A DNA stretch of 64,000 nucleotides from JAOADN01 sp049323795 (lineage in GTDB: Bacteria; Pseudomonadota; Alphaproteobacteria; Rhodobacterales; Rhodobacteraceae), in contig JBMOOH010000020.1 in the NCBI GenBank assembly GCA_049323795.1, positions 62,001 to 126,000 on the forward strand. The letters are read 5' to 3'. Below the pieces are notes generated by a model, which had not been told where the DNA came from, searched no databases, and saw only the letters and a list, made by a program, of their open reading frames with translations. The position numbers were made by a program, and so were the translations under genes. Positions 16,484 through 25,532 of the stretch are shown in pieces (position 1 is the first letter of the stretch; each line of letters begins with the position of its first letter).

Positions 16484-16939
16484 TCAGGTGATCGCCTCCA
16501 GCCGTTCCTTCGACATCTCGCCCGGCACGAGCGTGATCGGGATCGGCAATGTGCCCGCGTTCCGGGTCATCGCGGTGACAAGGGGGCCCGGCCCGCTCTT
16601 GTCGGTCCCCGCGCCGAGGACGAGAACCCCGATCCCGGCATCCTCCTCGATCTGGGCAAGGATTTCCTTCACCGGCTCGCCCTCGCGGATCACGAGTTCC
16701 GGGTTCACGCCCTGGCGGTCGCGCATCCACTTGGCGAAGACCTCGAAATGCGCCTCGATCCGCTCGCGCGCCTCGTCCCGCATGATGTCGGCGACCCCGA
16801 TCCAGTGCTGGAACTCCTCGGGCGGGATGATCGACAGGATGGTTACGCCTCCGCCGGTATGCGCCGCGCGGAGGGCCGCGAAGCGCATCGCGTTCAGGCA
16901 TTCGCGCGTGTCGTCGAGGACGACCAGAAACTTCCGCAT
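16484..16939 (-). CDS. Universal stress protein (UspA family)
   Basis: 151-residue single-domain UspA protein. It starts with KFLVVLDDTRECLNAMRFA, the usual acidic strand end, and ends with a nucleotide-binding pattern, LVLGAGTDKSGPGPLVTAMTRNAGTLPIPITLVPG (given in shortened form: GAG, then G-x-G, then a Pro-rich last strand). Such proteins act as soluble ATP-binding stress factors. GGGGGGAG precedes the ATG. It is divergent from the glycan block; the 174-base space contains an inverted repeat (17005-17023). Confidence 0.88.
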   Translation of the reverse strand: MRKFLVVLDDTRECLNAMRFAALRAAHTGGGVTILSIIPPEEFQHWIGVADIMRDEARERIEAHFEVFAKWMRDRQGVNPELVIREGEPVKEILAQIEEDAGIGVLVLGAGTDKSGPGPLVTAMTRNAGTLPIPITLVPGEMSKERLEAIT

Positions 16940-17004
16940 CGCTCCCCCCGAGGCATGGCGGCCGGGCGATCATGGCGGCGCGCCCGGCAATTGGCAACCG
17001 CGGC

Positions 17005-17023
17005 CCGTGGAACCCTTCCACGG
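17005..17023. promoter_or_regulatory. Inverted repeat in the divergent region before the glycan block
   Basis: CCGTGGAA and TTCCACGG form a perfect 8-bp inverted repeat around CCC, midway between the divergent universal stress gene and the sugar transferase gene. It could be an operator or a leader hairpin. Flanking CAACCG/CGGTTG elements add partial symmetry. Confidence 0.4.
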
Positions 17024-17113
17024 TTGCGGTGCCGCGGGCCGTCCGGCCCGGCGATGCTGGCCGAGTCGTTTACGATGCGGTGGCAGACATCCCCGGCTGC
17101 CGGAGGATCGACG

Positions 17114-17935
17114 ATGCGCCGCGCCTTTCGCCCTGCCTTCACCGGCCCCCGGCTGTCCCGGCGGCGGTCCGTCCCGCCGGCGCAGCCGCCGGCATGGTGC
17201 CGGCCGGACCGCTTCCCGACGCCGCGTGTTGCGCATGCCCTGCCGAAGCGCGCCTTCGACGTCTCGCTGGCACTCGTCCTCGCCGGGCCGGCGATCTGCG
17301 TCGGACTTGTCGCGGCGGTTCTGCTCCTTACCGTTCAGGGGCGTCCGGTCCTTCACGGGGCCGAGCGCATGGCCACCCCTCGGCGGGGCTTCGTCATGTG
17401 GAAGTTCCGCACGATGACGCCCTCGGCCGAGGGGCCGTCGGTCAGCGGCGGCCACATGACGGCAAGGGTGACGCCGCTGGGGCGGATCTTCCGCCGCTGG
17501 CGGCTGGACGAGCTGCCGCAGCTCTGGAACATCCTCGTCGGCGACATGTCCTTCGTCGGGCCGCGCCCGCCGCTGCAGTCGGTCGCCGAACGGTTTCCCG
17601 ACCTCTACTCCGGCGTGCTGACGTCGCGGCCCGGCCTCACCGGTCTTGCCACGCTCTGCTACCGCCGCAGGGAGGCGCGGCTTCTCGCCGCCTGCGCTTC
17701 GGCCGAAGAGGCAACGGCGCTCTACGACCGTCGCTGCGTGCCGGCCAAGGCCCGGCTCGACCGGCTCTACGCGCGACGGCAGACCGTCGCGCTCGACCTC
17801 CTGATCCTGTGGGCAACGGTGACCGGCCGGCTGCCCCGCGCGCTCCGCCGGCCGCTGGGGCGCCGCCTTCCCGCGGCGGGCCGGTCCGGCCGAGCCACGG
17901 GGTCGGAAACCCGGCCGCGCGCAGACACCGGTTAA
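17114..17935 (+). CDS. Initiating sugar transferase (polyprenyl-phosphate glycosyl-1-P transferase)
   Basis: 273-residue monotopic phosphoglycosyl transferase of the bacterial sugar transferase family (WcaJ C-terminal domain / PglC type). After a basic N-terminus, a hydrophobic re-entrant segment (residues about 55-75) is followed by GFVMWKFRTMTP, the catalytic DE in WRLDELPQLWNIL, and GDMSFVGPRPPL, then SRPGLTGLATL. It would transfer a sugar-1-phosphate from a UDP-sugar to undecaprenyl phosphate, starting glycan assembly. It lacks the N-terminal multi-helix domain of WbaP/WcaJ. GGAGGA lies 6 bases upstream of the ATG at 17114. First gene of the 17.1-25.2 kb block. Confidence 0.9.
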   Translation: MRRAFRPAFTGPRLSRRRSVPPAQPPAWCRPDRFPTPRVAHALPKRAFDVSLALVLAGPAICVGLVAAVLLLTVQGRPVLHGAERMATPRRGFVMWKFRTMTPSAEGPSVSGGHMTARVTPLGRIFRRWRLDELPQLWNILVGDMSFVGPRPPLQSVAERFPDLYSGVLTSRPGLTGLATLCYRRREARLLAACASAEEATALYDRRCVPAKARLDRLYARRQTVALDLLILWATVTGRLPRALRRPLGRRLPAAGRSGRATGSETRPRADTG

Positions 17936-18039
17936 CCAAAAAATCAGCCCGCGTCCGCAGTCTTTGCGGGCGGGCCGGGACCTGCCGCAGAATCGATGCG
18001 TCATCGATGCGTCCCGGCCCTCCATCGACAGGAGGATCC

Positions 18040-19647
18040 ATGGACAGCTTCGCCATCTGTCGTCCCGCCGTTCCGCCAGAGGGCGGCGGTTCCGGGTGGG
18101 CGGTCGGTGGCAGGACGTGCCGGGAAGCTGGAGCGTCTCCGCACCGGCCGCCGGGAAGCGACCTCGGGCGGGTCCTGATTCTCGGCACGGGGGCGGACGG
18201 TCAGGCGCTGCTGTCGGCGCTGCGCGGCCTGTCCGGCACCAGGGTCGTCGGGGCGATCGCCTGCCCCCCGGACCGGGTTCCGGCGGGAATCGCCGCGCAT
18301 CCGCTTTCCGAACTGCGCGTCGCGGCGACCGGGCTTGGCGCCGAAACCGCGGTCTTCGCGGCCCCGGACCTCGCCGGCCCGGTCGCTGCCGAGATTGCGC
18401 GCCTCCTGCGCGAGGCCGGGCTGCGCCTTTTCAGCCTGCCCGGCTATTCGGCGCTGCTTGAACCCATCGGCGTCGCCGCCCGGCTGATGCCGGTTCCCGG
18501 CGGCGCCTCCGCCACGGGGGATTGCCCCGTCGATGACGCGGGGAAGGGACCGGGGATGGGACCGGGGATGGGCGCGGTGAATGGCGGGGGCAGCCGTGTC
18601 GCGGACTATCGCGGCCAGACCGTGCTCGTGACCGGGGCAGAGGGGTCGATCGGAGGCGAGATCTGTCGGCAGCTTCTTCTCCAGCATCCCCGCAGGATCG
18701 TGCTGTTCGACCTTTCCGAGGACGCTCTCGACAGGTGCATGCGCGAACTCCGCATCCGGGCCTGCGGCACCCGGACCGAGATTGCCGCGGTGCTCGGATC
18801 GGTCACGGATGCGGCCCTCGTGTCGCGCACCCTCCGGCAGAACGCTGTGGATACGGTCTTCCACGCCGCCGCCTACAAGCATGTGCCCGTCGCCGAGGAG
18901 CAGCCCGAGGCGGTGTTCCGCAACAACACGATCGGCACCGCGATCCTTGCGCAGAAGTCGCGCGACGCGGGTGCCGGCCGGTTCGTGCTCGTCTCGACGG
19001 ACAAGGCGGTATGCCCCGCCGGCGTGATGGGCGCCTCGAAGCGGCTGGCCGAAATCGTCGTGCAGGATCTTGCCGCGCGCGGGGGCGACACGATCTTTTC
19101 GATCGTCCGCTTCGGCAACGTGATCGGCTCGTCGGGGTCCGTCGTGCTGCGCTTCCGCGACCAGATTGCCCTCGGCGGCCCGATCACCCTGACCGACCCT
19201 GCCGCGACGCGGTATTTCATGACCGCCGAGGATGCGGCCGGACTGGTCATCACCGCCGGCGCGCTTGCGAAGGGCGGAGAGATGTTCGCGCTCGACATGG
19301 GCGCGCCCCACAGGATCATCGACATCGCCGCACGGATGATCGGCGCCGCCTGCTCGGACCGGATCGACATCGTCACCACCGGCCTTCGCCCGGGCGAGAA
19401 GCTGCACGAGAAACTGACCCTCTCGGCGGCAGTCCCGGCGGCACCCCGGGGCGACGGAACCCGGATCCTCCGGCTGCACGATCCCTGCCCGTCAGGGCTT
19501 GCGGTGGCGCTGATGCTGCGCGACCTGCGCGAGGCCCTCGATCAGGCCAGCCCTTCGGGCCTCGTGCGGGTGGCGCGCCGCTGGGCTGGTGCCGCGGTGC
19601 CGGATCTGGCCGGCCGATGCGCGCCGCCGCGGGCGGTGAACGGATGA
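18040..19647 (+). CDS. PglF/CapD-like UDP-sugar 4,6-dehydratase, without membrane domain
   Basis: 535-residue protein. Residues about 40-150 form a CoA-binding-like Rossmann domain (VLILGTGADGQALLSAL), joined by a Gly-Met-rich linker (near 165-185) to an extended SDR domain with TGAEGSIGGEICRQLL. The catalytic region reads STDKAVCPAGVMGASKR; the usual Tyr-x-x-x-Lys is Met-x-x-x-Lys, as in PglF/CapD/WbpM-type dehydratases. RPGEKLHEKL near the end is also typical. Family members usually begin with four transmembrane helices; this N-terminus is hydrophilic. Product is probably a UDP-4-keto-6-deoxy-HexNAc. GGAGGATCC precedes the ATG. Confidence 0.82.
   Translation: MDSFAICRPAVPPEGGGSGWAVGGRTCREAGASPHRPPGSDLGRVLILGTGADGQALLSALRGLSGTRVVGAIACPPDRVPAGIAAHPLSELRVAATGLGAETAVFAAPDLAGPVAAEIARLLREAGLRLFSLPGYSALLEPIGVAARLMPVPGGASATGDCPVDDAGKGPGMGPGMGAVNGGGSRVADYRGQTVLVTGAEGSIGGEICRQLLLQHPRRIVLFDLSEDALDRCMRELRIRACGTRTEIAAVLGSVTDAALVSRTLRQNAVDTVFHAAAYKHVPVAEEQPEAVFRNNTIGTAILAQKSRDAGAGRFVLVSTDKAVCPAGVMGASKRLAEIVVQDLAARGGDTIFSIVRFGNVIGSSGSVVLRFRDQIALGGPITLTDPAATRYFMTAEDAAGLVITAGALAKGGEMFALDMGAPHRIIDIAARMIGAACSDRIDIVTTGLRPGEKLHEKLTLSAAVPAAPRGDGTRILRLHDPCPSGLAVALMLRDLREALDQASPSGLVRVARRWAGAAVPDLAGRCAPPRAVNG
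18546..18569 (+). repeat. 12-bp tandem repeat in the PglF/CapD-like gene linker
   Basis: GGGACCGGGGAT occurs twice in frame and encodes Gly-Pro-Gly-Met twice, in the linker between the two Rossmann domains. It resembles the repeat at 38092-38115. Confidence 0.85.
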
Positions 19648-22600
19648 CCGCAGCCGGCGCAGGCAAGGGCCGTGCGGGTCCGGGTCCGAGGGCGGCGGGC
19701 CGCGCCGCCGGTCCGGCGGAGGCGATCTTCGTCCTCGGCATGCACCGGAGCGGGACCTCGCTCCTGACCGAGATGCTGTCGCACTTCGGCTACCGGCTTC
19801 CCGTGGACCGCGACCGCGGTTCGCGGGGCAACGACGGGGGTCACTTCGAGCCGCAGGCGATCGTCGGCATCCATGAAAGGCTCCTGCTGCGCGCCGGGTC
19901 GCACTGGGCGCGCCTCGCGCCCCTCCGCGAGGCGGACCTGCCTCCGGAGGTCTGGGACGCCGCCGCCGCCGAGGCCGGAGCGGCGCTCCGCCGCAGCTAC
20001 GGCCGCGCCCGCCGCATCGTGCTGAAGGATCCGCGCATCTGCCTCGTCTGGCCGCTCTGGGCGCGGATCGTCGCCGCCCAGGGCTGGTCCCCGCGGTCGG
20101 TCGTTGCCCTGCGCCGCCCCGCCGAGGCGGCGGCGTCGCTCGACCGCCGCGACGGCATCGCGCCCGATGTCGGGGTCGCGGCCTGGTGTGCCGCCACCCT
20201 CGCGGCGCTTGACATTGCCGCGCAGGGGCCGATGGACGTGGTCCTCTTCCCGGACTGGGTCGGCGATGCGCCCGGGGTGCTGTCGCGGCTCGCGGCGCAT
20301 CTCGGTCTGCCGCAGGCGGGACTGCGCCGCGCCGAGACGGCGCTCGACCGCACGTTCCGCCCCGACCTCGTGCATCAAGGCGCACGGGCCGCCGGCGCCG
20401 TGCCCGAGCTTGCCGCCGTCGCCGGGAAAGAGCTTGCCGCCATCGCCGGAGCGATCTTCGCTCTCGCCCGCGATGCCGCCGGAACGGGCACCCCGCCCCC
20501 GGCCGGGGAACTCGCCGCGCTCGCCGCTGCGTTCGGCGCGGCCACCGACCTGCCGCGCCGGATCGAGGCGGGCCAGGCGGCGCTGCTCCGCCACGCCCTC
20601 TTTGCGGAACCGCCCGCCACCGGCGCGGCCAACGCGGCCGCCGGCGCCCTCGCGCAGGACGCGGATGCCCGGGCCGGCCGCGCCCGGTTCCTCGACCGCG
20701 CCGCCCGGCTGGCCCGAGGCGAGGTGCGGCGGGCCCGCGCCCTTCTGGCCCGCACCGAGTCGCAGCGCGACACGCTGGCCGCCGCCCTGGCCGCACGGAC
20801 CGCCGACGCCGGCCTTCTGGCCGGACAGGTGCGCGCGACCGAATCGCAGCGCGACCGGCTGCAGGCCGATCTCGAAGAGTGCCGGACCGGCGCCGCCGGC
20901 CTTGCCCGGCAGGTCGCCGCAACCGAAGTGCAGCGCGACGACCTCGCCGCGCGGCTCGCCTCGGAAACCGCAAGGCGCGCCGGCGCCGAGGCCGACCTCG
21001 ATGCCGTCTCGGTGGAACGCGTGCGGCTCGGCGCGGAGACCGCCGCGCTCTCCGCCCGACTGGCGGCACTCGCCCGCGACCTTGCGGATGCCGAACGGCG
21101 CGCCGGTCTCGCCCGGCAGGAGGCCCAGCGCCTCGCACAGGCGCTCGATCTCATGACTGACCTCTACAGGAAGGAGAGGATGACGGTGCTGAAGCCCCTT
21201 TACCGCAGGTTCTACAGCGCGGCCGGATCGGCGCTGCGCCGCCACCTCCCGGAACGGACCGTCGAGATGATCAAGCGGCGGGTACCCGGCCCCGGGGGCA
21301 TCCCCGCGCCGCTGGCCTTCGCCTCGCCCCCTCCGCCGCCCGCGCCCGATGGCCCGCCCGCGCCTGCCGCGCCCCTCCCCGCCGCCGATCGGGACCGGCC
21401 CGACATCTTCATGTTCTCGATCATCGACTGGACGTTCCGGACCCAGCGCCCCCAGCACCTGGCGCGAGAGATGGCGCGCCGCGGCCACCGTGTCTTCTAC
21501 GTCGAGATGGAGCGCGAGGCGGCGCCCACGCGGGTGTCGGCAGTGGCGCCGGGGGTATGGACAGTCCGGCTGGCCACCACCCCGGGCGGGCCGCTCCCGG
21601 CCTATTCCGGGGTCCCCGGACCGGCCCAGGTCCGCCACTGGCTGCGCAGCTTCGGCGATTTCTGCGATGGCGCGGGCGCGACGCCGATCCGGCACGCAGT
21701 GGTCCAGCACCCCTACTGGTGGAACTTCGTGCGCCATCTCGCCCCCGATACGGGCATCGTTTTCGACTGCATGGACGAGCTGTCGGGATTTTCGAACACG
21801 GCGGCCCACATGATCGCCGCGGAGGAGGCTCTTGCCGGGGCGGCCGACACCGTCCTCGTGAGCTCCGACTGGCTGGCGCGCAAGCACGGAGCGCGCCGCC
21901 CGGTCACGCTGCTGCGGAATGCCGCCGACACCGGACATTTCGCCGCCGCCGCGACCGGCTCCGCGCCTCTGCGCGCGCCCGCCTGGCTGCGGCCCGTGCC
22001 CGGCACGTCGCTGCGCGTGGGCTATGTCGGCGCCATCGCCGAGTGGTTCGACACCGACCTCGTCGAGGCGACCGCCGGCCTCATGCCGGATGCCGAGTTC
22101 CACCTCTGCGGCGCCGTCTCGGCGGAGGCCCCGCTGCGGCTGTCCGCCCTTCCGAACGTGGTCATGCATGGCGAGATCCCCTATGCCGACGTGCCGGGCT
22201 TCCTCGCCGGGATGGACGTGATGACGATCCCGTTCCGGCTGCTGCCGATCATCCGCGCCTGCGACCCGGTCAAGTTCTACGAGCACAGCGCCGCCGGGCG
22301 CCCCACCGTCGCGACGCACCTGCCCGAACTCGACAGGGCCGGCGATCTGGTCTTCCGGGCCGAGGACCCGCAGGGCTTTGCCGCGGCGATCCGCCAGGCG
22401 GCGGCGCTCGGCCGCGAGGCTGCCTTCCGCGACCGCCTGCGCGACTATGCGCGGGCCAACACCTGGTCGGAACGCGCGGATGCCGCGCTGGCGGCGATCG
22501 TCGCCGCCCCCCGGGTGTCGGTGGTGATCCTCTCCTATGGCGACCCGGAACTGACGATGGGCTGCGTCCACGGCCTGGTCGGCGTCGGGCGCACCTACCC

Positions 22601-23303
22601 GGATCTCGACATCCTGGTCGTGGACAACGGATCGGGCGTGGCCGAGCTTTCGCGCCTGCGCCGCTATCTGGGGCGGTTCCCCGAGGTGCGTCTCATCGAG
22701 AACGGGCGGAACCTCGGTTTCGCGGCGGGCAACAACATCGGCATCGCCGCGGCGCGGGGCGACTATGTCATGCTGCTGAACAACGACACCTACGTGGCGC
22801 CGGGGGCGGTCGCCGCGATGGTGCGCCACCTTGCGCGCGATCCGGGGATCGGCGTGATCGGGCCGCTGACCAACGCGATCGGAAACGAGGCGCGCGTCGA
22901 GGTCGGCTACCGCGACATGGACGAGATGGTGCGGGTCGCCCGCCGCCTGGCCGAGGGCCATCGCGGCCAGTCGACCGAGGTGCGCGTCTGCGCCTACTTC
23001 TGCGCGATGTTCCGGCGCAGGGATCTGGCGGTCTTCGGCCCCCTGTCCGAGGATTACGGCCAGGGAATGTTCGAGGATGACGACCACTGCGCGCGCATCC
23101 GCGCGGCAGGGTTCCGCTGCGCCATCGCCGAGGACGCGTTCGTCCACCACCAGCTGTCGGCGACCTTCGGCACCCTGCCGGGCGAGGAGCGGCAGCGCCT
23201 GTTCGACCGCAACCGGGCGCTCTACGAGGCGCGATGGGGCGCATGGCAGCCGCACCGCTACCGGGCGCGCCGGCCGGCAAGCACGTTCGGCGAGGCGGCG
23301 TGA
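19644..23303 (+). CDS. Three-module protein: sulfotransferase, coiled coil, GT4-like and GT2 glycosyltransferases
   Basis: 1219 residues. Module 1 (about 25-340) has a sulfotransferase-like 5'-phosphosulfate loop, LGMHRSGTS (31-39), and later VVALRRPAEAAAS resembling the 3'-phosphate motif. Residues about 340-515 are Ala/Arg/Glu-rich with repeated ARTESQRDTLAAALAART-type units, probably coiled coil. Module 2 (about 580-950) resembles GT4 transferases (QRPQHLAREMARRGHRVFYVEME; VGYVGAIAEWFD). Module 3 (about 953-1219) is GT2 with VVDNGS and LLNNDTYV. A Pro-rich linker separates coiled coil and module 2. The ATG overlaps the upstream stop (ATGA). It probably builds and decorates one glycan; acceptor unknown. 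Confidence 0.83.
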   Translation: MTAAGAGKGRAGPGPRAAGRAAGPAEAIFVLGMHRSGTSLLTEMLSHFGYRLPVDRDRGSRGNDGGHFEPQAIVGIHERLLLRAGSHWARLAPLREADLPPEVWDAAAAEAGAALRRSYGRARRIVLKDPRICLVWPLWARIVAAQGWSPRSVVALRRPAEAAASLDRRDGIAPDVGVAAWCAATLAALDIAAQGPMDVVLFPDWVGDAPGVLSRLAAHLGLPQAGLRRAETALDRTFRPDLVHQGARAAGAVPELAAVAGKELAAIAGAIFALARDAAGTGTPPPAGELAALAAAFGAATDLPRRIEAGQAALLRHALFAEPPATGAANAAAGALAQDADARAGRARFLDRAARLARGEVRRARALLARTESQRDTLAAALAARTADAGLLAGQVRATESQRDRLQADLEECRTGAAGLARQVAATEVQRDDLAARLASETARRAGAEADLDAVSVERVRLGAETAALSARLAALARDLADAERRAGLARQEAQRLAQALDLMTDLYRKERMTVLKPLYRRFYSAAGSALRRHLPERTVEMIKRRVPGPGGIPAPLAFASPPPPPAPDGPPAPAAPLPAADRDRPDIFMFSIIDWTFRTQRPQHLAREMARRGHRVFYVEMEREAAPTRVSAVAPGVWTVRLATTPGGPLPAYSGVPGPAQVRHWLRSFGDFCDGAGATPIRHAVVQHPYWWNFVRHLAPDTGIVFDCMDELSGFSNTAAHMIAAEEALAGAADTVLVSSDWLARKHGARRPVTLLRNAADTGHFAAAATGSAPLRAPAWLRPVPGTSLRVGYVGAIAEWFDTDLVEATAGLMPDAEFHLCGAVSAEAPLRLSALPNVVMHGEIPYADVPGFLAGMDVMTIPFRLLPIIRACDPVKFYEHSAAGRPTVATHLPELDRAGDLVFRAEDPQGFAAAIRQAAALGREAAFRDRLRDYARANTWSERADAALAAIVAAPRVSVVILSYGDPELTMGCVHGLVGVGRTYPDLDILVVDNGSGVAELSRLRRYLGRFPEVRLIENGRNLGFAAGNNIGIAAARGDYVMLLNNDTYVAPGAVAAMVRHLARDPGIGVIGPLTNAIGNEARVEVGYRDMDEMVRVARRLAEGHRGQSTEVRVCAYFCAMFRRRDLAVFGPLSEDYGQGMFEDDDHCARIRAAGFRCAIAEDAFVHHQLSATFGTLPGEERQRLFDRNRALYEARWGAWQPHRYRARRPASTFGEAA

Positions 23304-24085
23304 TGCGCACGGTTCTCTGCCACTATCACATCTACAAGAACGCCGGCACATCGTTCGACCATGTCCTGACCAACAGCTTCGGGACGCGCCACCTCTCGTT
23401 CGATGGTCCCTTCCCGTTCTTCACGATCGACCAGGAGCAGCTCGACCGCATCATCGGGAGGCGGGCGGAGGCGGTCGCGTTCTCGTCCCACCAGATCCAG
23501 CTTCCGCCGCCGAAGTCCGGCGCCTATCGCGTCGTGTCGGTCGTGTTCCTGCGCCATCCGCTTCTGCGCGTCGCGTCGATATGGCGCTTCAAGTCCCGCG
23601 CCCCGGATGGAACGCCGACCTCCGAGGCCGCCCGGGCGATGCCCTTCGACCGCTGGGTCGAGCACTGTCTTTCGGATCCGGACGAGATCGTCCATGTCTC
23701 GAACGCGCAGGCGCGGCTTCTGTCGTGCGCCCCGCGCGAGCGCGCCGCGGCCCGGCGCCACCCCGGCCGGATGGACTACGACATCGCCCGGGCCGAGGAC
23801 AACCTCGCCGGGGCCACGGCGGCCGGTCTGGCCGACCGGTTCTCGGACGACATCGCGCGGATCGCCGGGATCTGCGCAGGGTACGGTCTCGATCTCGCAG
23901 TGCCGGCCGACCTGCACCTGAACGCCACCGCCCCCCTCGCCCTTTCCCCTGCGGCCCGCGTCGCGGAGGTGGCCGGAATGCTCGGCCCGTCGCTCGCAGA
24001 ACGCCTGACTGCCGCGAACGATCAGGATCTGCGGCTGCTCGCCCTGGCCGAACGCCGTGCCGCCCCGCGCCCCGAGGCCGCATGA
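23303..24085 (+). CDS. Sulfotransferase family 2-like protein
   Basis: 260-residue protein. The N-terminus HYHIYKNAGTSFDHVL carries a K-N-A-G-T-S loop like the PAPS-binding K-T/N-A-G-T-S of carbohydrate 2-O-sulfotransferases. VVSVVFLRHPLLRVASIW matches the downstream R-x-P-x-x-R-x-x-S 3'-phosphate-binding pattern. No signal peptide or membrane helix, so it would act in the cytoplasm on nucleotide- or lipid-linked sugars. The TGATG overlap couples it to the large upstream gene. Substrate unknown. Confidence 0.78.
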   Translation: MRTVLCHYHIYKNAGTSFDHVLTNSFGTRHLSFDGPFPFFTIDQEQLDRIIGRRAEAVAFSSHQIQLPPPKSGAYRVVSVVFLRHPLLRVASIWRFKSRAPDGTPTSEAARAMPFDRWVEHCLSDPDEIVHVSNAQARLLSCAPRERAAARRHPGRMDYDIARAEDNLAGATAAGLADRFSDDIARIAGICAGYGLDLAVPADLHLNATAPLALSPAARVAEVAGMLGPSLAERLTAANDQDLRLLALAERRAAPRPEAA

Positions 24086-25176
24086 TGAAGACCGTCCTCT
24101 GCATCGTCGGCACCCGGCCCGAGGCGATCAAGATGGCGCCCGTCATCCTTGCCCTCGGACGCGCCCGCGGCCTCCGCTGCCGGGTGCTCGCCACGGCACA
24201 GCACCGCCAGATGCTCGACCAGGCGCTGTCGCTCTTCGGGATCGTGCCCGACATCGACCTCGACCTCATGCGGCCCGACCAGTCGCTGGCGGAGATGACG
24301 GGCCGGATGCTCCTGCGGCTCGGCCCGGTCCTCGCCGACGAGGCGCCCGACATCGTGCTGGCGCAGGGCGACACCACCACCGTGATGGCCAGCGCGCTTG
24401 CGGCCTTCTACGCGGGCCGCCCCTTCGGCCATGTCGAGGCCGGGCTCAGGACGGGCAGGCTGCGCAGCCCCTTCCCCGAGGAACTGAACCGCGTCCTCAC
24501 CTCGCGCATGGCGCGCTGGCACTTCGCGCCGACCGTCCATGCCGCGGAACAGCTGCGCCAGGAGGGCTACGACGCCGCCGCGATCCATGTCACGGGCAAC
24601 ACCGTGATCGATGCCCTCAGGCACGTCGCGGCGTCCGCTCCGCACCTGCCGGTGCCGATTCCGTCGGGGCAGCGGCTGATCCTCGCCACGCTTCACCGGC
24701 GCGAGAACTTCGGATCCCCGCTCGAGCGGATCTGCGCGGCACTGGCGCATCTGGTCGAGCGCAATCCCGATACCGATCTGCTGATCCCGGTCCACCAGAA
24801 CCCCAATGTCCGCAGCGTGATCGAGTCGCGCCTCGCCGGCCGCCCGCGCATCCACCTGACCGATCCGCTCGGCTATGCCGAGTTCGTCGCCGCGATGAAG
24901 CGCGCCCACCTGATCCTCTCGGACTCGGGCGGCGTCCAGGAGGAGGCGCCGGCGCTCGGCAAGCCCGTGCTCGTCCTGCGCGACACGACCGAGCGGCCCG
25001 AGGCCGTCATGGCCGGCGTGACCGCGCTGATCGGCACCGAGACCGAGACGATCCTCTGCCGCGCCCAGGAGCTCCTCGACAGCCCGACGGCCTACGGGCG
25101 GATGGCGGCCGGTGGCTCGCCCTATGGCGACGGCCGCGCGGCGGAGCGCATCGTCGAGATCCTGAGGGCGGCCTGA
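24082..25176 (+). CDS. wecB: UDP-N-acetylglucosamine 2-epimerase (non-hydrolysing)
   Basis: 364-residue enzyme converting UDP-GlcNAc to UDP-ManNAc. Seen: VGTRPEAIKMAPVI at the N-terminus, AQGDTTTVMA, HVEAGLRTG, FPEELNR, HRRENFG, PVHQNPNV, and SDSGGVQEEAPALGKPVL with the UDP-binding residues. The start is either ATG in ATGATG overlapping the upstream stop. Together with the UDP-HexNAc dehydrogenase at 46209 it could give UDP-ManNAcA. The last codons including the stop are duplicated as a 17-bp tandem repeat (25159-25192). Last gene of the first glycan block. Confidence 0.95.
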   Translation: MMKTVLCIVGTRPEAIKMAPVILALGRARGLRCRVLATAQHRQMLDQALSLFGIVPDIDLDLMRPDQSLAEMTGRMLLRLGPVLADEAPDIVLAQGDTTTVMASALAAFYAGRPFGHVEAGLRTGRLRSPFPEELNRVLTSRMARWHFAPTVHAAEQLRQEGYDAAAIHVTGNTVIDALRHVAASAPHLPVPIPSGQRLILATLHRRENFGSPLERICAALAHLVERNPDTDLLIPVHQNPNVRSVIESRLAGRPRIHLTDPLGYAEFVAAMKRAHLILSDSGGVQEEAPALGKPVLVLRDTTERPEAVMAGVTALIGTETETILCRAQELLDSPTAYGRMAAGGSPYGDGRAAERIVEILRAA

Positions 25177-25192
25177 TCCTGAGGGCGGCCTG
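25159..25192 (+). repeat. 17-bp tandem duplication spanning the wecB stop codon
   Basis: ATCCTGAGGGCGGCCTG occurs twice head-to-tail and is followed by A, so the final codons (Ile-Leu-Arg-Ala-Ala-stop) are duplicated just beyond the gene. It looks like a recent slippage or duplication event. Confidence 0.9.
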
Positions 25193-25532
25193 ACCGCGCT
25201 CCGCCGCGCGGGGCGCGCGCCGATCCGCGGCCGGGGATGAGCGGCCTGCCGCGATGCCGGTTGCGCCTGCCGTGGTCCGCCGCGGCACCCGGGTCACGGT
25301 TCGGGACTTGGCCGCGGGCGGGCCGCGGTTCGGGGCTCCGGCGGGGGCAGGACCACGGGAACGCCCCGGGGCATGGTCCCGCCCGCGCGCCATCGGCGCC
25401 CCGACGCATCGCAGCGGGCCCTCGCCAAAGAGGTGCACGGAACCGGCGGACCGCGAGGAGTCCCTCGGCGGATGTCGGCGAAGGTGCCGAACCTTGCCGC
25501 CGCCCCGGTCGGCCGCGGCTTTGCCGCGCCCT
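25193..25532. other. Convergent intergenic spacer without a recognisable gene
   Basis: About 340 bases of very GC-rich sequence between wecB and the repeat array at the allA end. Open frames here have no family-like motifs and no good ribosome-binding sites. I see no terminator with a T-run. GATGCCGGTTGC near 25254 resembles the first bases of the structured repeat but the similarity stops there. Confidence 0.6.

Noticed and set aside
19542..23351. A 1269-codon open frame on the minus strand opposite the large glycan gene
   Set aside because: It mirrors the codon structure of the plus-strand gene, has no family motifs, and the plus strand shows clear sulfotransferase and glycosyltransferase motifs. 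Long antisense frames are expected at this GC content.
25254..25290. Third copy of the structured intergenic repeat
   Set aside because: Only GATGCCGGTTGC matches the start of the element; the hairpins are absent.
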